From NCBI RefSeq assembly GCF_037963145.1, contig NZ_CP150144.1, forward strand, positions 4,216,001-4,280,000: DNA of 64,000 bases. Reading direction: 5' to 3'. This DNA is from Oceanobacillus sp. FSL K6-2867. GTDB taxonomy: Bacteria; Bacillota; Bacilli; Bacillales; Amphibacillaceae. Each line of letters begins with the position of its first letter. Positions within the stretch are counted from its first letter, which is position 1. Positions 17,736-26,212 of the stretch are shown here, in pieces. The notes beneath the pieces are model-generated. The model saw nothing but the letters and a program-made list of their open reading frames with translations, ran no database searches and was not told the origin of the DNA. The translations under genes and the position numbers were made by a program.

Positions 17736-18869
17736 ATGAGTGAAGAAAGCAAAGAATTAAAGCAACTAAATGTAGGAGATACAGTTACAGGAACTGTAGT
17801 AAAATTGGAAGAAAAACAAGTTCTTGTGGATATTGGCTATAAAACGGAAGGTATTTTGCCAATCGGTGAGCTTTCAAGCTTACATGTTGAAAGTACATCT
17901 GAAGTTGTAAATGAAGGCGATACAGTTACGCTTAAAGTAAAAAAGTTAGAAGATGATGAAGTTATTTTATCAAAAAAAGCAGTGGACGCCGAAGCAGCTT
18001 GGGAAGATTTAGAGCAAAAATATGAAAATGATGAGATATTCGAAACAGTCGTGAAAGAAGTAGTTAAAGGCGGACTTGTTGTTGATGTCGGACTGCGAGG
18101 ATTTATTCCAGCTTCGTTAGTAGAAACGCATTTTGTGGAAGATTTCTCAGATTATAAGGACAAGCCGTTAACAGTTAAAATTGCGGATTTAGATCGTGAG
18201 CAGAACCGTATTATCCTTTCTCATCGTGCAGTAGTTGAAGCAGAAGCAAACGCGAGAAAGAATGAATTATTGCAATCCCTCAAGGAAGGGCAGGTTCTGG
18301 AAGGAACTGTACAGCGAATTACTAGCTTCGGTGCTTTTGTTGATATTGGTGGTGTTGATGGTTTAGTTCACATCTCTCAATTAGCACATGAGCATGTTGC
18401 TAAAGCATCTGATGTAGTTTCAGAGGGAGATAAAATTCAAGTCGAAATACTATCTGTGGACCGGGATAATGAACGTATTTCACTATCGCATAAAAACACA
18501 CTTCCAGGGCCGTGGTCAGATATTGAAAAACGTGTTACTGCAGGCTCAACTATTGAAGGAACGGTGAAACGTTTAGTGAACTTTGGTGCTTTTGTTGAAA
18601 TTCTGCCTGGGGTAGAGGGGTTAGTTCATATTTCGCAAATTGCTAACCGCCATATTGGTACACCACAAGAAGTACTCGAAGTTGGGCAACAAGTAAAAGT
18701 AAAAGTACTTGATGTGAATGAAGCTGAAGAACGTATATCCTTAAGTATTAAAGAATTAGAACAGGAACAAGAGCAAAAAGAATATCAGCAATACGAAAAA
18801 GATGATGAACAAACAGGGTTCCAACTTGGTGACTTTATTGGTGATCAATTGGATAAATTTAAAAAGTAA
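17736..18869 (+). CDS. ypfD: S1 RNA-binding domain protein (YpfD, RpsA-like)
   Basis: 377 residues from ATG 17736, 9 bases after AGGAGG; an ATG 6 bases earlier is too close to the SD. Four S1 motifs in tandem (about 12-80, 95-165, 185-255, 270-340) with repeated GAFVDIGGVDGLVHISQL-type cores. Firmicutes YpfD resembles ribosomal protein S1 but is shorter and dispensable in B. subtilis. It ends in an acidic/Gln-rich tail followed by FQLGDFIGDQLDKFK. The structured repeat that follows probably ends the transcript. Confidence 0.9.
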   Translation: MSEESKELKQLNVGDTVTGTVVKLEEKQVLVDIGYKTEGILPIGELSSLHVESTSEVVNEGDTVTLKVKKLEDDEVILSKKAVDAEAAWEDLEQKYENDEIFETVVKEVVKGGLVVDVGLRGFIPASLVETHFVEDFSDYKDKPLTVKIADLDREQNRIILSHRAVVEAEANARKNELLQSLKEGQVLEGTVQRITSFGAFVDIGGVDGLVHISQLAHEHVAKASDVVSEGDKIQVEILSVDRDNERISLSHKNTLPGPWSDIEKRVTAGSTIEGTVKRLVNFGAFVEILPGVEGLVHISQIANRHIGTPQEVLEVGQQVKVKVLDVNEAEERISLSIKELEQEQEQKEYQQYEKDDEQTGFQLGDFIGDQLDKFKK

Positions 18870-18903
18870 TACGAATTTCCGCTGTTCATACACTTGTTTA
18901 ATT

Positions 18904-19128
18904 AAAGAGACTGGGACATCACTATAGTGTTTAAGGCTAAAACGAACAATGCACAAACTTCCCGTAGGAATATACGTGTAACTCCTACGGGAAGAAAGGC
19001 AGAGGTGAGACACCGATAGCATAAGGTGGATTATCATCGGTCTCTGGATGCGCGAGAAGTGCACTTCCAGAGCCGATCGTTCTTTTTTCCAAATCAAAAC
19101 ACTTTTGCCCTTGTCTCTTTTTTTAGTT
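18904..19128. repeat. Structured intergenic repeat element, about 225 bp
   Basis: The only content of the 400-base gap between ypfD and the YIEGIA gene. Outer imperfect inverted ends are AAAGAGACTGGGACA (18904-18918) and TGCCCTTGTCTCTTT then T. Inside are a perfect 12-bp hairpin (CTTCCCGTAGGA 18958-18969 with 18983-18994) and two mutually exclusive hairpins that both use CGGTCTC at 19038-19044. The AGAGACTGGGACA...TCTCTTTTTTT layout resembles repeats common in Bacillaceae and staphylococci. It may end ypfD transcription. A related degenerate copy lies near 26500. Confidence 0.6.
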
Positions 19129-19271
19129 GAAAGGTTTAATTCTCACCAAAAAACTCCTCTATATATCTATCTGAATCAAGTTACAGTATAACTTTTAACA
19201 ACCACTACTATTTCATTCATTTTTAGACATACTACAAATAAGCTTGATTACAGAAATTTGGAGGTGATAAG

Positions 19272-20168
19272 ATGAGTGAATATATATTTCCAATTCTTTT
19301 TGGGGTTGTTACTGGTACATTAGCAAGAATTTTATTGTTACGAACAGACTACAGGCAATACCCTACCTATCTGCACGGTAAAATCATTCATCTGTCATTA
19401 GGATTTATTTCTGCATCACTTGGAGCATTGGCTGTACCTGCTTTATTGGAAAAAGAATTTACTGCTGTAACACTATTGACGGTTGCTGCAACGCAATTTA
19501 GAGACGTGCGTAATATGGAAAGAAATACATTGACTGAAATGGATAGCTTTGAACTTGTCACTAGAGGGAAGACATATATTGAAGGAATTGCAATCTCCTT
19601 TGAAAGCAGAAATTATCTAGTTATGTTTACAGGATTTCTAACAAGTCTAAGCTATATTCTATGGAATGTCTTTATTGCCATTATCGTTGCTATTGTTTGT
19701 TTTGTATTGGGGCATATATTAATGAGTGGTTCAGTTCTTGAAGACATTGTGAAAATAGATCAAGCAGAAATTTCGTTTGATGGAGCGGGACTTTATGTAG
19801 ATAATATTTATATTATGAATATTGGACTGCCTGAGCGGAAAAAGGAGATTATGAAATATGGCATGGGATTTGTCGTTACACCCAAAAATATGAATGCGAT
19901 TTCTACAATTGGCAATCTTGGACAACGCCAGGCTATTATTCACGATGTATCAGTTGCGTTAGGTGTTTTTCGAGACTCGGGGACGCCTGCACTTACACCG
20001 TTAATTAAACGCGACCTAGATGATGGCCGTTTAGGGGTTTTTATTCTACCGCAAATTCGAGATGTAGCCGTAGCTAAAAAAGTAATTGGTTCTGTACCGG
20101 TATTAGAAAATGCGGTTCGAATGCCTTCAGAAACAAATGCTTATAAAAAAGGAGCGCACAAGAAATGA
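19272..20168 (+). CDS. YIEGIA-family membrane protein (YphB-like)
   Basis: 298 residues with the family signature TYIEGIAISFESRNYLVMFTG near residue 100. Several N-terminal hydrophobic helices (1-20, 42-72, 115-155) are followed by a soluble C-terminal half with GNLGQRQAIIHDVSVALG. The family is restricted to endospore formers and its biochemistry is undescribed. The 3' end overlaps the next small gene by 4 bases. A CATACTAC block at 19228 resembles the -10 element of sporulation sigma factors, but no good -35 was found. Confidence 0.82.
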   Translation: MSEYIFPILFGVVTGTLARILLLRTDYRQYPTYLHGKIIHLSLGFISASLGALAVPALLEKEFTAVTLLTVAATQFRDVRNMERNTLTEMDSFELVTRGKTYIEGIAISFESRNYLVMFTGFLTSLSYILWNVFIAIIVAIVCFVLGHILMSGSVLEDIVKIDQAEISFDGAGLYVDNIYIMNIGLPERKKEIMKYGMGFVVTPKNMNAISTIGNLGQRQAIIHDVSVALGVFRDSGTPALTPLIKRDLDDGRLGVFILPQIRDVAVAKKVIGSVPVLENAVRMPSETNAYKKGAHKK

Positions 20169-20350
20169 ATATTGAAAAAGCTATTTTAGCTGTGATTACA
20201 ACTAAAAAAGAAAAAATAGCTGGTGGTGCCCCCATTTTTTTATGTGAAACAAAACAAGAATTAGAACTAATAGCAGCCAATCTTGAAGCAATATTAGACG
20301 GAATTGCGCATGCACTAAGCGAAGAGCTCTTTATTATTGTGAAACATTAA
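20165..20350 (+). CDS. Small YIEGIA partner (capping-subunit family)
   Basis: A 61-residue soluble protein, starting within the YIEGIA stop (ATGA overlap). Family members are known only as the conserved partner of YIEGIA proteins, called the capping complex subunit for YIEGIA. Visible blocks are AVITTKKEKIAGGAPIF and an acidic helix ELELIAANLEAILDGIAHAL. The coupled start implies fixed stoichiometry. Confidence 0.75.
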   Translation: MNIEKAILAVITTKKEKIAGGAPIFLCETKQELELIAANLEAILDGIAHALSEELFIIVKH

Positions 20351-20356
20351 TACTTA

Positions 20357-20385
20357 TTGTTAATATTTCCTTCTTTTGCTAGAAT
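20357..20385 (+). promoter_or_regulatory. Sigma-A promoter of der
   Basis: TTGTTA (20357-20362), 17 bases, TAGAAT (20380-20385). The predicted transcript begins just before an 11-bp imperfect inverted repeat (20397-20407 with 20441-20451). Confidence 0.5.
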
Positions 20386-20501
20386 GTATAAAGTGAAACT
20401 TCATTCCGTGGGCTGACTTCCTTTAAGTATAAATGTGCAGGGATTGAAGTTCGTTAAGCGTGATTAAGGAAAATAGACATAAAGAGAGAGGATGTTCCTT
20501 T

Positions 20502-21812
20502 TTGAGGAAATCTGTAGTTGCAATTGTTGGAAGACCCAATGTGGGAAAATCAACCATCTTTAATAGACTGGTTGGAGAAAGAATATCAATCGTTGAAGAT
20601 ATACCGGGTGTAACCCGTGACCGTATATACGCTTCTGCCGAATGGCTGAATCAGGAATTTAATTTAATTGACACTGGTGGAATTGAAATTGGTGACGAGC
20701 CTTTACTTGTTCAAATGCGTCAACAAGCCGAAGTTGCTATTGATGAAGCTGATGTTATTATTTTTCTTATCAATGGTAAAGAAGGTATAACGGGAGCAGA
20801 TGAAGAAGTTGCCAAGCTATTATTCAAATCGAGCAAACCAGTTGTATTAGCTGTTAATAAAATCGATAACCCAGAAATGCGGGATACAATTTACGAATAC
20901 TATTCACTCGGATTCGGACAACCGTTTCCAGTATCTGGTTCACACGGTCTTGGGCTAGGAGATTTACTCGATGAGGTTGTTAGTCATTTTCCAGAGGTTT
21001 CAGAAGATGATACGAATGAAGATACAATCTATTTCAGTTTAATCGGTAGGCCGAATGTTGGTAAATCTTCATTGGTAAACGCGCTTTTGAATGAGGAACG
21101 GGTTATTGTAAGTGAAATAGAAGGAACGACAAGAGATGCCATTGATACACATCTTCATAAAGATGATCAAGATTTCGTAATTATTGATACTGCAGGAATG
21201 CGAAAACGAGGAAAAGTATACGAAACAACAGAGAAATATAGTGTTTTGCGAGCATTAAGAGCAATCGAACGATCAGATGTTGTCCTGATATTGATTGATG
21301 CGGAGACAGGCATTAGAGAACAAGATAAGCGTATTGCCGGATATGCGCACGATGCTGGTCGAGGTATCGTTATTGTTGTAAATAAATGGGATACTGTTGA
21401 ATCAGATGAAAAGGCAATGAAAGAGTTTGAAGCAAATGTACGAGCACATTTTCAATATTTGGATTATGCTCCAATCGTATTCTTATCTGCAAAAACGAAG
21501 AAAAGGCTGCATACGTTAATACCTGCCATTAAACTTGCAAGTGAAAGCCATGCAAAACGTATTCCTACAAACGTGCTCAATGATGTTATTATGGACGCAC
21601 TCGCTATGAATCCAACTCCTACCGTAAAAGGGAGAAGGTTAAAGGTGCTCTATGCAACACAAGTAGCTGTTAAACCACCAAGTTTTGTCATTTTTGTAAA
21701 TGATCCGGAATTAATGCATTTTTCATATGAACGTTTCCTAGAAAATAAAATCCGGGATGCATTCGGTTTTACCGGTACACCAATTAAACTATTTGCAAGA
21801 AGACGACAGTAG
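20502..21812 (+). CDS. der: Ribosome-assembly GTPase Der (EngA)
   Basis: 436 residues from TTG 20502, preceded by GAGAGGATG; the family starts (K)[14 protein letters not shown] here, and the longer frame adds non-conserved residues. Two consecutive GTPase domains each carry GRPNVGKS (about residues 9 and 184), DTxG and NKxD motifs, followed by a KH-like C-terminal domain ending [11 protein letters not shown]. Essential for 50S subunit maturation. It has its own promoter after the YIEGIA pair and a terminator before gpsA. Confidence 0.95.
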   Translation: MRKSVVAIVGRPNVGKSTIFNRLVGERISIVEDIPGVTRDRIYASAEWLNQEFNLIDTGGIEIGDEPLLVQMRQQAEVAIDEADVIIFLINGKEGITGADEEVAKLLFKSSKPVVLAVNKIDNPEMRDTIYEYYSLGFGQPFPVSGSHGLGLGDLLDEVVSHFPEVSEDDTNEDTIYFSLIGRPNVGKSSLVNALLNEERVIVSEIEGTTRDAIDTHLHKDDQDFVIIDTAGMRKRGKVYETTEKYSVLRALRAIERSDVVLILIDAETGIREQDKRIAGYAHDAGRGIVIVVNKWDTVESDEKAMKEFEANVRAHFQYLDYAPIVFLSAKTKKRLHTLIPAIKLASESHAKRIPTNVLNDVIMDALAMNPTPTVKGRRLKVLYATQVAVKPPSFVIFVNDPELMHFSYERFLENKIRDAFGFTGTPIKLFARRRQ

Positions 21813-21857
21813 TAAACAAAGCCGAAACGTCCGGTTAATGACATATGAACTGAGCCC

Positions 21858-21907
21858 CAAACCCGGGGTGGTTCAATGAGGAGAATATTCCTACCGGGGG
21901 TTTTTTT
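21858..21907 (+). terminator. Bulged terminator between der and gpsA
   Basis: AAACCC(GG) at 21859 pairs with (CC)GGGGGTTT ending in seven T, with a two-base bulge; an inner GGA..TCC hairpin occupies the loop. Confidence 0.5.
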
Positions 21908-21925
21908 AAAAAGGAGATCAGACTT

Positions 21926-22960
21926 ATGGCAAATGTTGCAGTATTAGGAGCAGGAAGCTGGGGTACTGCGTTAAGTATTGTACTGGCTGATAATGGGCAC
22001 GATGTCCATCTATGGTCACATCGCAAGGAACAAGCAGAAACCATTAATCGTACACATAAAAACGAAAAATATTTACAGGGCATTTTATCAGATCGGATAA
22101 CAGCTTTTTATGATTTAAAAAAAGCTGTTTCGGGGGTAAGTGCCATTATTGTTGTCGTGCCAACGAAGGCGATTCGTGAAGTATGCCAGAATTTAAACGG
22201 AATTTTAACAGAGAAACCCACCATTATTCATGCGTCCAAAGGAATTGAACCAGTAACGTTAAAAAGGGTATCCGAAATGATCAGTGAAGAATTGTCAACC
22301 TATGATTATGAGGAAATTGTTGTTTTATCAGGACCGAGTCATGCTGAAGAGGTTGCATTAAGACACCCTACATCTGTTACAGTATCTGCTGTTAACATGG
22401 ACAACGCAAAAATCGCACAAGATTTATTCAGTAGCGATACATTTCGAGTTTATACAAGTTCAGATATACTTGGTATTGAACTGGGTGGGGCATTAAAGAA
22501 TATAATCGCATTAGGAGCAGGGATTTCAGACGGGCTCGGCTACGGCGATAACGCGAAGGCTGCGTTAATGACAAGAGGACTTGCTGAAATCGCTCGGTTG
22601 GGAACATCGCTTGGTGCGAATCCACTCAGCTTTTTGGGTTTGCCGGGTGTCGGTGACCTAATTGTAACTTGCACAAGCGTTCATAGCCGCAATTGGCGGG
22701 CTGGGAATTTATTAGGTAAAGGAAATAAGCTTGATGACGTTCTTGAGCAGATGGGAATGGTTGTAGAAGGTGTAAGGACTGTGAAAGCAGCATATCAATT
22801 TGCAAAAGAGCAGCAAGTGGAAATGCCAATTACTTCGGGGATATATCAAATATTATTTGAAGATAAAACACCAAAAGCAGTAGTTGATGAACTGATGAGC
22901 AGAGATAAACGAAATGAAATGGATGATATTTCAATATTGTTAAATGAACGTTATTCGTAA
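21926..22960 (+). CDS. gpsA: Glycerol-3-phosphate dehydrogenase [NAD(P)+]
   Basis: A 344-residue cytoplasmic enzyme reducing dihydroxyacetone phosphate to sn-glycerol-3-phosphate for phospholipids. It has an N-terminal dinucleotide motif GAGSWGTAL (residues 7-15), LSGPSHAEE near 134, and the substrate-binding LGGALKNIIALGAG with catalytic Lys near 193. SD AAAAAGGAGA. Functionally linked to the plsC locus upstream, as it supplies the acyl acceptor. Confidence 0.95.
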   Translation: MANVAVLGAGSWGTALSIVLADNGHDVHLWSHRKEQAETINRTHKNEKYLQGILSDRITAFYDLKKAVSGVSAIIVVVPTKAIREVCQNLNGILTEKPTIIHASKGIEPVTLKRVSEMISEELSTYDYEEIVVLSGPSHAEEVALRHPTSVTVSAVNMDNAKIAQDLFSSDTFRVYTSSDILGIELGGALKNIIALGAGISDGLGYGDNAKAALMTRGLAEIARLGTSLGANPLSFLGLPGVGDLIVTCTSVHSRNWRAGNLLGKGNKLDDVLEQMGMVVEGVRTVKAAYQFAKEQQVEMPITSGIYQILFEDKTPKAVVDELMSRDKRNEMDDISILLNERYS

Positions 22961-22962
22961 TA

Positions 22963-22991
22963 ACACGTTATTAACCTCCTTGCATATACTA
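22963..22991 (+). promoter_or_regulatory. Candidate sigma-K promoter of spoVIF
   Basis: An AC pair at 22963-22964 or 22965-22966, then 16-18 bases to CATATACTA (22983-22991), which fits the CATAnnnTA -10 of sigma-K. B. subtilis spoVIF is a late mother-cell gene. Transcription would begin near 22998. Confidence 0.5.
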
Positions 22992-23015
22992 TGTTGAATG
23001 ATTACAGCAAGGAGG
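22975..23015 (+). promoter_or_regulatory. Hairpin hiding the spoVIF ribosome binding site
   Basis: CCTCCTTGC (22975-22983) is the exact complement of GCAAGGAGG (23007-23015), which contains the spoVIF Shine-Dalgarno. The loop is 23 bases and there is no T run, so it is not a terminator. The candidate -10 element overlaps the loop. Confidence 0.6.
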
Positions 23016-23022
23016 AGAATTC

Positions 23023-23283
23023 GTGAATAATTTTCAAAAAGGAATGTTCGATAAGATTCAGAAAAATTCCAACATTAATCCAGAAGATGTATTAAAGGTA
23101 GCTGATTCTGTGAAAAATGCAAATTTTTCGGATGAAAGAACAGTTAGAGGTTTAGTAAGGCATTTAGCTAAAATGGCAGATAAACCTATGACAAAAGAAA
23201 AAGAAGATAAAATTGTTCAAGCAATTGTTAATAATAAAATGCCAGGGGACATGCAATCGTTGAACCATTTATTTAAAAAATAA
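23023..23283 (+). CDS. spoVIF: Stage VI sporulation protein F
   Basis: 86 residues from GTG 23023 with a very strong SD (AAGGAGGAG). The sequence NPEDVLKVADSVKNANF, RGLVRHLAKMADKPM and KEDKIVQAIVNNKMPGDM matches the SpoVIF (YjcC) family, a mother-cell protein needed for proper spore-coat assembly and for GerE function in B. subtilis. In B. subtilis the gene is elsewhere; here it is between gpsA and yphE. A terminator follows. Confidence 0.85.
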   Translation: MNNFQKGMFDKIQKNSNINPEDVLKVADSVKNANFSDERTVRGLVRHLAKMADKPMTKEKEDKIVQAIVNNKMPGDMQSLNHLFKK

Positions 23284-23384
23284 CGAATCATAGGTAACAT
23301 GCGGATACGATAAGCTATATCCTTGCATAAGATAAATCGCACAAGCATTCATGGATAGAGTTGCTGAGGATATTATTTAGTCAG

Positions 23385-23428
23385 CCCGGGATGGAGAAGC
23401 CCCCTTCATTTCGGGTATTTATTTGTTA
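23385..23428 (+). terminator. Terminator of spoVIF
   Basis: CCCGGGATGGAG (23385-23396) pairs fully, with G-T pairs, with CTTCATTTCGGG (23404-23415), followed by a T-rich tail. The remaining 23284-23513 gap shows nothing else. Confidence 0.55.
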
Positions 23429-23513
23429 AAATATTATTTGATACGTGCTGGCGTGACGCATATGTTATAATACGTTGTGCAAAGGAAAATAGAGATTCTA
23501 GGGGTGATCAAAA

Positions 23514-23711
23514 ATGTCATTATCGATGCTTATGATGTACATTTCTTTTGTTGGAATGTTTTTATTAATTCTGGCAATTGGCTTAATTGTACTCAGTAGA
23601 AATAAATTGAAAGGGTGGCTGGCTGGAATAGTATCCTTTTTGGCGTACCTTTCATTAATTTCAGGTGGATTAATCATTCTTTATGTCGTTTTAAGTGGTC
23701 CGACTAGGTAG
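23514..23711 (+). CDS. yphE: Small two-span membrane protein, DUF2768 (YphE-like)
   Basis: 65 residues made of two hydrophobic helices (about 3-27 and 37-60) separated by SRNKLKGW. Resembles the DUF2768 family found only in spore formers; position between the gpsA region and yphF matches B. subtilis yphE. SD AGGGGTGAT. Function unknown. It is 20 bases before yphF and probably cotranscribed. Confidence 0.7.
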   Translation: MSLSMLMMYISFVGMFLLILAIGLIVLSRNKLKGWLAGIVSFLAYLSLISGGLIILYVVLSGPTR

Positions 23712-23731
23712 CTGGTAAGGAGGCTATAGCA

Positions 23732-24460
23732 ATGAAGCATACATACTATAAAATTATCGGAATTCTGTCACTTGCATTGCTATTAAGTGGCTGTTTGTAT
23801 CCGCAAAGTGAAAAAGCACAAAACCAAATCCCATATGAAGAACAATTGAATACCGTACAAAATGCTGTTGACAACTACCGTGAAGAGAAACAAGGACTGG
23901 TACCAATACGAACAAAGGCAAGCGACACACCGATTTTTGAAAAATATTTGGTTGACTTCAGTTTATTAAAGGAAAATGGAAATTTATCTGAAGCGCCTGG
24001 AAACGCCTATGAACAGGGAGGTGTTTATCAGTATACATTAATTACACCAGAAGATAATCCTAGGGTTAAATTAATCGACCTACGTATAACCGAGGCAATT
24101 CGGAGTGTGAATGTTCAATTAGATATTTTTCGAAGTGAACATATCTATCCAGCATATGGAGATAAGATTATAAACGGTCTTTATACAGTCGATTATAAAA
24201 AATTAGGTTTGAGTAAACCTCCGACGGTAGTCAGTCCGTACTCTCAAGAAAATTTACCTATCATTATGGATGTGGATGGCAATCTTTATGTTGATTACAG
24301 TATCGATTTAAATAATGCCTTAAATGAATATGATCACGATTATAAAGATGGTGATGATATCCGTTCTATTTTAGCGGATCATACTCCTTTTGTACCAGCA
24401 TATTCCCTTCCTTACACACTAAAAGATAACGAACCGGTTTTTATGATGGACGAGGAGTAA
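23732..24460 (+). CDS. yphF: YphF family lipoprotein
   Basis: 242 residues. Signal peptide with lipobox LLLSGC (Cys about residue 21), then a soluble domain with NTVQNAVDNYREEKQGLVPI and a Pro/Tyr-rich C-terminal half. Length and location upstream of spoIVA match B. subtilis YphF, a putative lipoprotein of unknown function in endospore formers. SD AAGGAGG. Confidence 0.8.
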   Translation: MKHTYYKIIGILSLALLLSGCLYPQSEKAQNQIPYEEQLNTVQNAVDNYREEKQGLVPIRTKASDTPIFEKYLVDFSLLKENGNLSEAPGNAYEQGGVYQYTLITPEDNPRVKLIDLRITEAIRSVNVQLDIFRSEHIYPAYGDKIINGLYTVDYKKLGLSKPPTVVSPYSQENLPIIMDVDGNLYVDYSIDLNNALNEYDHDYKDGDDIRSILADHTPFVPAYSLPYTLKDNEPVFMMDEE

Positions 24461-24506
24461 CCTCAATTTAGAAATGACCGTTAAACTTTTGATAAATATA
24501 ACATAT

Positions 24507-24546
24507 AAATTCCCTTGCGACATATATTGTTGCAAGGGAATTTTAT
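24507..24546 (+). terminator. Terminator of yphE-yphF
   Basis: AAATTCCCTTGC pairs perfectly with GCAAGGGAATTT, followed by T-rich sequence. Confidence 0.85.
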
Positions 24547-24615
24547 TTTATAGCATTTATTTTGCCTGAATAAATTGCTTAAAGGTAAGTAAATTTATGA
24601 AATAGAATGAAACAA

Positions 24616-24646
24616 GTCATATTTTAATAGGACAACATCATAGACT
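24616..24646 (+). promoter_or_regulatory. Sigma-E promoter of spoIVA
   Basis: GTCATATT (24616-24623), 15 bases, CATAGACT (24639-24646). This fits the mother-cell sigma-E consensus (KMATATT, CATACAMT) with one or two -10 mismatches. B. subtilis spoIVA is sigma-E dependent. Confidence 0.55.
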
Positions 24647-24706
24647 CATAATGTCAATATATTACGGGTGGTCCATATTAAAGTACGGAGATCGGGAGGG
24701 GATCTT

Positions 24707-26185
24707 TTGGAAAAAATCGATATTTTTAAAGATATTTCCAAACGGACAAATGGAGATATTTATCTAGGAATCGTTGGTGCAGTCCGTACAGGGAAATCGA
24801 CATTCATTAAAAAGTTCATGGAATTAGTTGTTCTGCCGAATATTGAGGATGAGAGTGAGCGAGCTAGGGCACATGACGAATTGCCCCAGAGTGCAGCTGG
24901 ACGTACCATAATGACGACAGAGCCAAAGTTTATTCCGAATCAAGCAGTTCAGCTAACCGTGGATGAGGGATTGGACGTAAATGTTCGCCTTGTAGATTGT
25001 GTCGGTTATGCAGTTGAAGGAGCGAAAGGGTTTGAAGATGAAAATGGACCAAGGATGATTAACACTCCATGGTATGAAGACCCGATTCCGTTTCATGATG
25101 CAGCAGAAATCGGTACACGAAAAGTAATTCAAGAGCATTCAACGATTGGCGTTGTTGTGACTACAGATGGAACCATTGGAGAAATACCCCGCAATGATTA
25201 TGAAGATGCAGAGGCCAGAGTCGTTGATGAATTAAAAGAAGTTGGAAAGCCATTTATTATGGTAGTCAATTCTGTTCGTCCATCAAGTCAGGAAACAGAA
25301 TTACTACGTCAAGAGTTAGCAGAAAAATACGATATACCAGTACTTTCCATGAGCATCGAATCAATGACAGAGCATGATGTTTACAATGTTCTCCGTGAAG
25401 CTTTATACGAATTCCCTGTTCTCGAAGTAAATGTAAATCTTCCGAGCTGGGTGATGGTATTAAAAGAAAACCATTGGTTAAGGGAGAACTACCAAGATGC
25501 AATTCAAACAACCGTAAAAGATATCAGAAGATTGCGGGATGTTGATCATATTGTCGGTAATTTTTCTGAGTTTGAGTATATTGACAAAGCAAACCTTGCA
25601 GGAATGGAAATGGGAGAAGGGGTTGCTGAGATTGATTTACATGCACCAGATCAATTATATGATCAAATTTTAAAGGAAATTGTAGGAGAAGAAATTCGTG
25701 GAAAAGATCATCTTCTAGAATTAATGCAAGACTTTGCACATGCAAAAAGAGAATATGATCATATCTCTGGAGCATTACAAATGGTAAAGCAAACCGGCTA
25801 CGGTATAGCTGCGCCTACTTTAGAGGATATGTTACTTGATGAGCCAGAAATCATTCGCCAAGGATCCAGGTTTGGTGTCCGTTTAAAAGCAGTTGCACCA
25901 TCTATCCATATGATCAAGGTTGAAGTGGAATCTGAGTTTGCTCCAATTATTGGTACAGAAAAGCAGAGCGAGGAGCTTGTTCGTTACTTAATGCAGGATT
26001 TCGAGGAGGATCCATTATCCATCTGGGAATCTGATATTTTCGGCCGATCACTTAGCTCCATTGTTCGTGAAGGAATCCAAGCTAAAATCTCACTAATGCC
26101 TGAGAATGCCAGATATAAACTAAAAGATACACTAGAAAGAATCATTAACGAAGGATCCGGAGGACTAATAGCAATTATTTTATAG
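24707..26185 (+). CDS. spoIVA: Spore coat morphogenetic ATPase SpoIVA
   Basis: 492 residues from TTG 24707, the same length as B. subtilis SpoIVA and nearly identical over long stretches. Walker A is GAVRTGKSTF near residues 25-34; the C-terminal localisation region ends NEGSGGLIAIIL. SpoIVA polymerises on the forespore surface using ATP and forms the coat basement layer. The SD GGGAGG lies in the loop of a 5-bp hairpin (AGATC...GATCT, 24689-24705), which keeps it exposed. A longer frame from 24668 is not conserved. Confidence 0.95.
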   Translation: MEKIDIFKDISKRTNGDIYLGIVGAVRTGKSTFIKKFMELVVLPNIEDESERARAHDELPQSAAGRTIMTTEPKFIPNQAVQLTVDEGLDVNVRLVDCVGYAVEGAKGFEDENGPRMINTPWYEDPIPFHDAAEIGTRKVIQEHSTIGVVVTTDGTIGEIPRNDYEDAEARVVDELKEVGKPFIMVVNSVRPSSQETELLRQELAEKYDIPVLSMSIESMTEHDVYNVLREALYEFPVLEVNVNLPSWVMVLKENHWLRENYQDAIQTTVKDIRRLRDVDHIVGNFSEFEYIDKANLAGMEMGEGVAEIDLHAPDQLYDQILKEIVGEEIRGKDHLLELMQDFAHAKREYDHISGALQMVKQTGYGIAAPTLEDMLLDEPEIIRQGSRFGVRLKAVAPSIHMIKVEVESEFAPIIGTEKQSEELVRYLMQDFEEDPLSIWESDIFGRSLSSIVREGIQAKISLMPENARYKLKDTLERIINEGSGGLIAIIL

Positions 26186-26212
26186 CAGCTGATTATAAGC
26201 TGCTTTTTGTTT
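26184..26212 (+). terminator. Terminator of spoIVA
   Basis: AGCAGCT/AGCTGCT stem with loop and T run; it includes the spoIVA stop. Confidence 0.8.
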
